Shown: one piece after another, positions 5,798 through 8,038 of the stretch
How the letters are laid out: the number at the start of each line of letters is the position of its first letter
Position numbering within the stretch: the first letter of the stretch is position 1
Assembly: GCA_900541355.1 (NCBI GenBank)
Contig: UQJU01000060.1
Span: 1 to 8,038, forward strand
Length of the DNA: 8,038 nucleotides
Reading direction: 5' to 3'
Source: Candidatus Avelusimicrobium fimicolum
GTDB lineage: Bacteria; Elusimicrobiota; Elusimicrobia; Elusimicrobiales; Elusimicrobiaceae
Notes under the pieces: generated by a model
What the model saw: only the letters and a program-made list of their open reading frames with translations
The model's database searches: none
Told to the model about the DNA's origin: nothing
Position numbers and translations under genes: made by a program

Positions 5798-7387
5798 ATG
5801 TCTAAATTTATTATTATTACCGGTGGTGTGGTTAGTTCTCTTGGCAAAGGAATTTCCGGCGCAAGCATTGGCAAACTTTTGCAGTTAAACGGCCTCACCG
5901 TCAATATGATTAAGTGCGACCCGTATATTAACGTGGACCCGGGCACGATGAGCCCCTATCAACACGGCGAAGTTTTTGTAACTACGGACGGGGCGGAAGC
6001 GGACCTGGATTTAGGCCACTACGAACGCTTTTTGGACGTAAATATGACCCGTGCCAACACCAACACCGCAGGCAGTATTTACCAAACCGTTATTGATAAG
6101 GAACGCCGCGGCGAATATTTGGGCGCCACCGTACAGGTTATCCCGCACATTACCAACGAAATCAAACGACGCTTTACCGCGTTTGAAAATGAGTGCGACG
6201 TATCCATTATTGAAATCGGCGGCACCGTGGGGGATATTGAATCGTTACCGTTCTTGGAAGCCGCCCGCCAACTGCGCTTGGAAAAGGGGCCGCAAAACGT
6301 GATTTGTGTACACGTTACGCTTATCCCGTATATTGCCGTAGCGCAGGAACTCAAAACCAAACCAACGCAGCACTCCGTCAATAAACTGCGCGAGGTGGGC
6401 ATTGAACCCAGTATGCTCATTTGCCGCACGGAAAAGCCGTTAAGCCAACATTTAAAAGAAAAATTATCCCTTTTTTGCAGTGTTCCCGCGCAGGCGGTTA
6501 TTGAATGCGCCGATGCAAAATCCATTTACCACGTGCCGGAAATGTTCTACAAACAGAGCGTGGATAAGCAAATTATTTCGCTGTTGGGCTTAAAACCCAC
6601 CCAAGAAATTGACCCCAAATGGTTTGAGTTTTTTGATAAGGCACTTAATCCCAGCAAGTCTGTCAAAATCGCTATTGCGGGCAAATATGCCGAGTTCCAA
6701 GAGGCGTACAAGTCCGTACACGAGGCCTTAAAACACGCCGGAATGAACAACGACGCCAAAGTGGAAGTTACTTACATCAATACCGAAAAAGACAACCTGG
6801 AAGAAAAATTAAAAACCGTGGACGGTATCTTGATTCCGGGCGGGTTTGGCGGCCGCGGCATTGAGGGCAAAATAGCCACTGTCAAATATGCGCGCGAACA
6901 CAAAATACCGTTGCTGGGGATTTGCCTAGGAATGCAATGCGTGGTGATAGAAGCCGCGCGCAACCTTTGCGGTCTGCACGATGCCAATTCCACCGAATTT
7001 GACCCCACCACACAGGACCCGGTGGTAGATTTAACCCCGCAACAAAAAAATGTGGTTTACAAGGGCGGAACAATGCGTTTGGGTAATTACACCGCGGACC
7101 TGAAAGAAGGCTCCTTGGCACGCCGTTTATACGGCAAAGACCGCATTGTGGAACGCCACCGCCACCGCTACGAATTTAATCCCGCTTATGTAAAGCAGTT
7201 GGCTGATGCGGGTTTAACCGTGTCCGGTTGGCACGAAGGGGTGTTACCCGAAATTGTGGAACGCCAAGACCACCCGTATTTTATCGCAGGGCAGTTCCAC
7301 CCGGAATTTGGCTCCCGCCCGCTCCGCCCGCATCCGCTGTTTGACGGGCTCATCAAAGCGAGTTTAAAGCAAAAAGAAAACAAATAG
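5798..7387 (+). CDS. pyrG: CTP synthase (glutamine-hydrolysing)
   Basis: PyrG turns UTP into CTP using ATP and ammonia from glutamine, in the cytoplasm. The 529-residue protein is complete and slightly shorter than the E. coli enzyme (545). The N-terminal synthetase domain (about 1-266) has the P-loop region GGVVSSLGKGISGASIG (9-25), DPYINVDPGTMSP (41-53), DLGHYERF (71-78) and GGTVGDIES (141-149). The C-terminal class I glutamine amidotransferase domain (about 288-525) has IPGGFGGRG (346-354), nucleophile Cys376 in GICLGMQ, RHRHRYEFN (453-461), and the remaining triad residues His501 and Glu503 in FHPEFGSRP. AAGGAG (5782-5787) lies 10 nt before the ATG. It follows kdsB after a terminator; the link is metabolic, since KdsB consumes CTP. 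I see no convincing promoter in the 46 bp between the terminator and the start. No defect or unusual insertion was seen. Confidence 0.98.
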   Translation: MSKFIIITGGVVSSLGKGISGASIGKLLQLNGLTVNMIKCDPYINVDPGTMSPYQHGEVFVTTDGAEADLDLGHYERFLDVNMTRANTNTAGSIYQTVIDKERRGEYLGATVQVIPHITNEIKRRFTAFENECDVSIIEIGGTVGDIESLPFLEAARQLRLEKGPQNVICVHVTLIPYIAVAQELKTKPTQHSVNKLREVGIEPSMLICRTEKPLSQHLKEKLSLFCSVPAQAVIECADAKSIYHVPEMFYKQSVDKQIISLLGLKPTQEIDPKWFEFFDKALNPSKSVKIAIAGKYAEFQEAYKSVHEALKHAGMNNDAKVEVTYINTEKDNLEEKLKTVDGILIPGGFGGRGIEGKIATVKYAREHKIPLLGICLGMQCVVIEAARNLCGLHDANSTEFDPTTQDPVVDLTPQQKNVVYKGGTMRLGNYTADLKEGSLARRLYGKDRIVERHRHRYEFNPAYVKQLADAGLTVSGWHEGVLPEIVERQDHPYFIAGQFHPEFGSRPLRPHPLFDGLIKASLKQKENK

Positions 7388-7393
7388 CAATGT

Positions 7394-7428
7394 AAAAACT
7401 CCCCGGGCTAAAGCCCGGGGAGTTTTTT
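7394..7428. terminator. Bidirectional intrinsic terminator between pyrG and the convergent gene
   Basis: A perfect stem of at least 11 bp (7398-7408 with 7413-7423, ACTCCCCGGGC/GCCCGGGGAGT) closes a 4-nt TAAA loop. It is flanked by A5 on the left (7394-7398) and T6 on the right (7423-7428), so it can end transcription from pyrG rightward and from the facing gene leftward. The leftward gene's stop codon (7427-7429) overlaps the T-run. Confidence 0.9.
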
Positions 7429-8038
7429 ATCTGCCTAGAGATTTATTAAAGTATTTACAAAAATCCATGTAATTGCTACTTGCCGCCATACACAACGTGC
7501 CTCGCTCCGTAATATATAAACTATAACCCGTTCCCGAAGAAATTGTGCTTGGGGAATAGTTACTAACAGAAGATGTTGTAGATATACAACTGCCATTACC
7601 TTCTACACAGTCCTTCGCCTCTTTTAATCCCATAGGAGAAAGTGAAATTATATATCTCCACTCTTTCTGAAAAGCCCAATTTGTTCTTTTAAATCGTCCT
7701 ATATCTTTTAATGAATAGGAAATAGATATATTACCCTGGGTAATATCAGACATTGTTTTGGCTTCCAAAAACTTTTTAACTGCATCTTCACAAGATTCTG
7801 TTCTAATTTTGGGAAATAACTTATCTTGAGAATCTGTATATTCAATCTTTTCTAAATGTGGTTCTGTAGAAACAATACTAGCCTTGTTTTCTTCGTATAT
7901 TTTCTTCAAATTTATATATGTATCTACATCTTCAGATAAAAAATATTCTCCTTTTTTAAATCTATATTTTTTAAACGGAAATTCAGGCATTCGTATTCTA
8001 ACGCCATGCATATTCGGTGTATATAAATTCCACAAAGG
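7427..8038 (-). CDS. DUF2971-like protein with a cysteine-rich, pilin-like tail (N-terminus beyond the window)
   Basis: The reading frame stays open to the right edge, so the true start lies outside; 203 residues are visible. The first visible part (PLWNLYTPNMHGVRIRMP, later AFQKEWRY) resembles DUF2971, a family of unknown function that usually has a W-x-x-Y...G-V-x-I segment and a conserved E-W/V-R-Y/L near its end. From about EAKDC onward (roughly 7430-7612) the protein changes character: about 65 residues rich in Ser, Thr and Gly with four cysteines, ending CMAASSNYMDFCKYFNKSLGR. That recalls the C-terminal end of small type IV pilin or pseudopilin proteins. By hand count, the tail DNA is about 39% GC and the rest about 29%, while pyrG next door is near 50%. 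I infer foreign origin for the body and possible fusion to a leftover pilin gene end. No function is assigned. It could also be a decayed gene or a natural DUF2971 variant. Confidence 0.6.
   Translation of the reverse strand, partial: PLWNLYTPNMHGVRIRMPEFPFKKYRFKKGEYFLSEDVDTYINLKKIYEENKASIVSTEPHLEKIEYTDSQDKLFPKIRTESCEDAVKKFLEAKTMSDITQGNISISYSLKDIGRFKRTNWAFQKEWRYIISLSPMGLKEAKDCVEGNGSCISTTSSVSNYSPSTISSGTGYSLYITERGTLCMAASSNYMDFCKYFNKSLGR

Overview
The window looks like chromosomal DNA from a Gram-negative, LPS-making bacterium. It carries lipid A, heptose and Kdo genes next to pyrG. The lineage cannot be proven from these bases. The mix of a kinase-only heptose enzyme, a DUF3108 lipoprotein inside the cluster, and a cysteine-rich pilin-like protein tail at the right edge makes me lean towards the Elusimicrobiota, possibly a gut Elusimicrobium. 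That is an impression, not a test.

Layout: positions 1-175 hold no gene, only a terminator for the leftward gene that follows. lpxK (lipid A 4'-kinase) runs leftward over 176-1282. A 100-bp divergent promoter region follows. Then comes a rightward cluster: an LpxL/HtrB-type lipid A acyltransferase (1383-2327), the heptose bisphosphate phosphatase gmhB (2324-2890), a DUF3108 lipoprotein (2880-3962), the heptose-7-phosphate kinase rfaE1 (3995-4984) and the CMP-Kdo synthetase kdsB (4981-5721). Three of the four junctions overlap by 4-11 bp, so the genes are probably translationally coupled. A strong intrinsic terminator separates kdsB from pyrG (CTP synthase, 5798-7387), and a second terminator, which looks bidirectional, follows pyrG.

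The genes fit one task, building the lipid A/inner core part of LPS. LpxK phosphorylates the lipid A disaccharide and the acyltransferase adds a secondary acyl chain. RfaE1 and GmhB are consecutive steps towards ADP-heptose. KdsB activates Kdo using CTP, which PyrG makes. The DUF3108 lipoprotein has no known reaction but sits in the middle of this set.

The right end (7427-8038) is different: an AT-rich leftward gene, cut by the window edge, whose visible N-terminal part resembles DUF2971. Its last ~65 residues are Ser/Thr/Gly/Cys-rich, have a higher GC content, and look like the C-terminal end of a type IV pilin-like protein. This possible chimera is the most unusual thing in the window. I saw no tRNA, rRNA, CRISPR array, transposase or complete mobile element.
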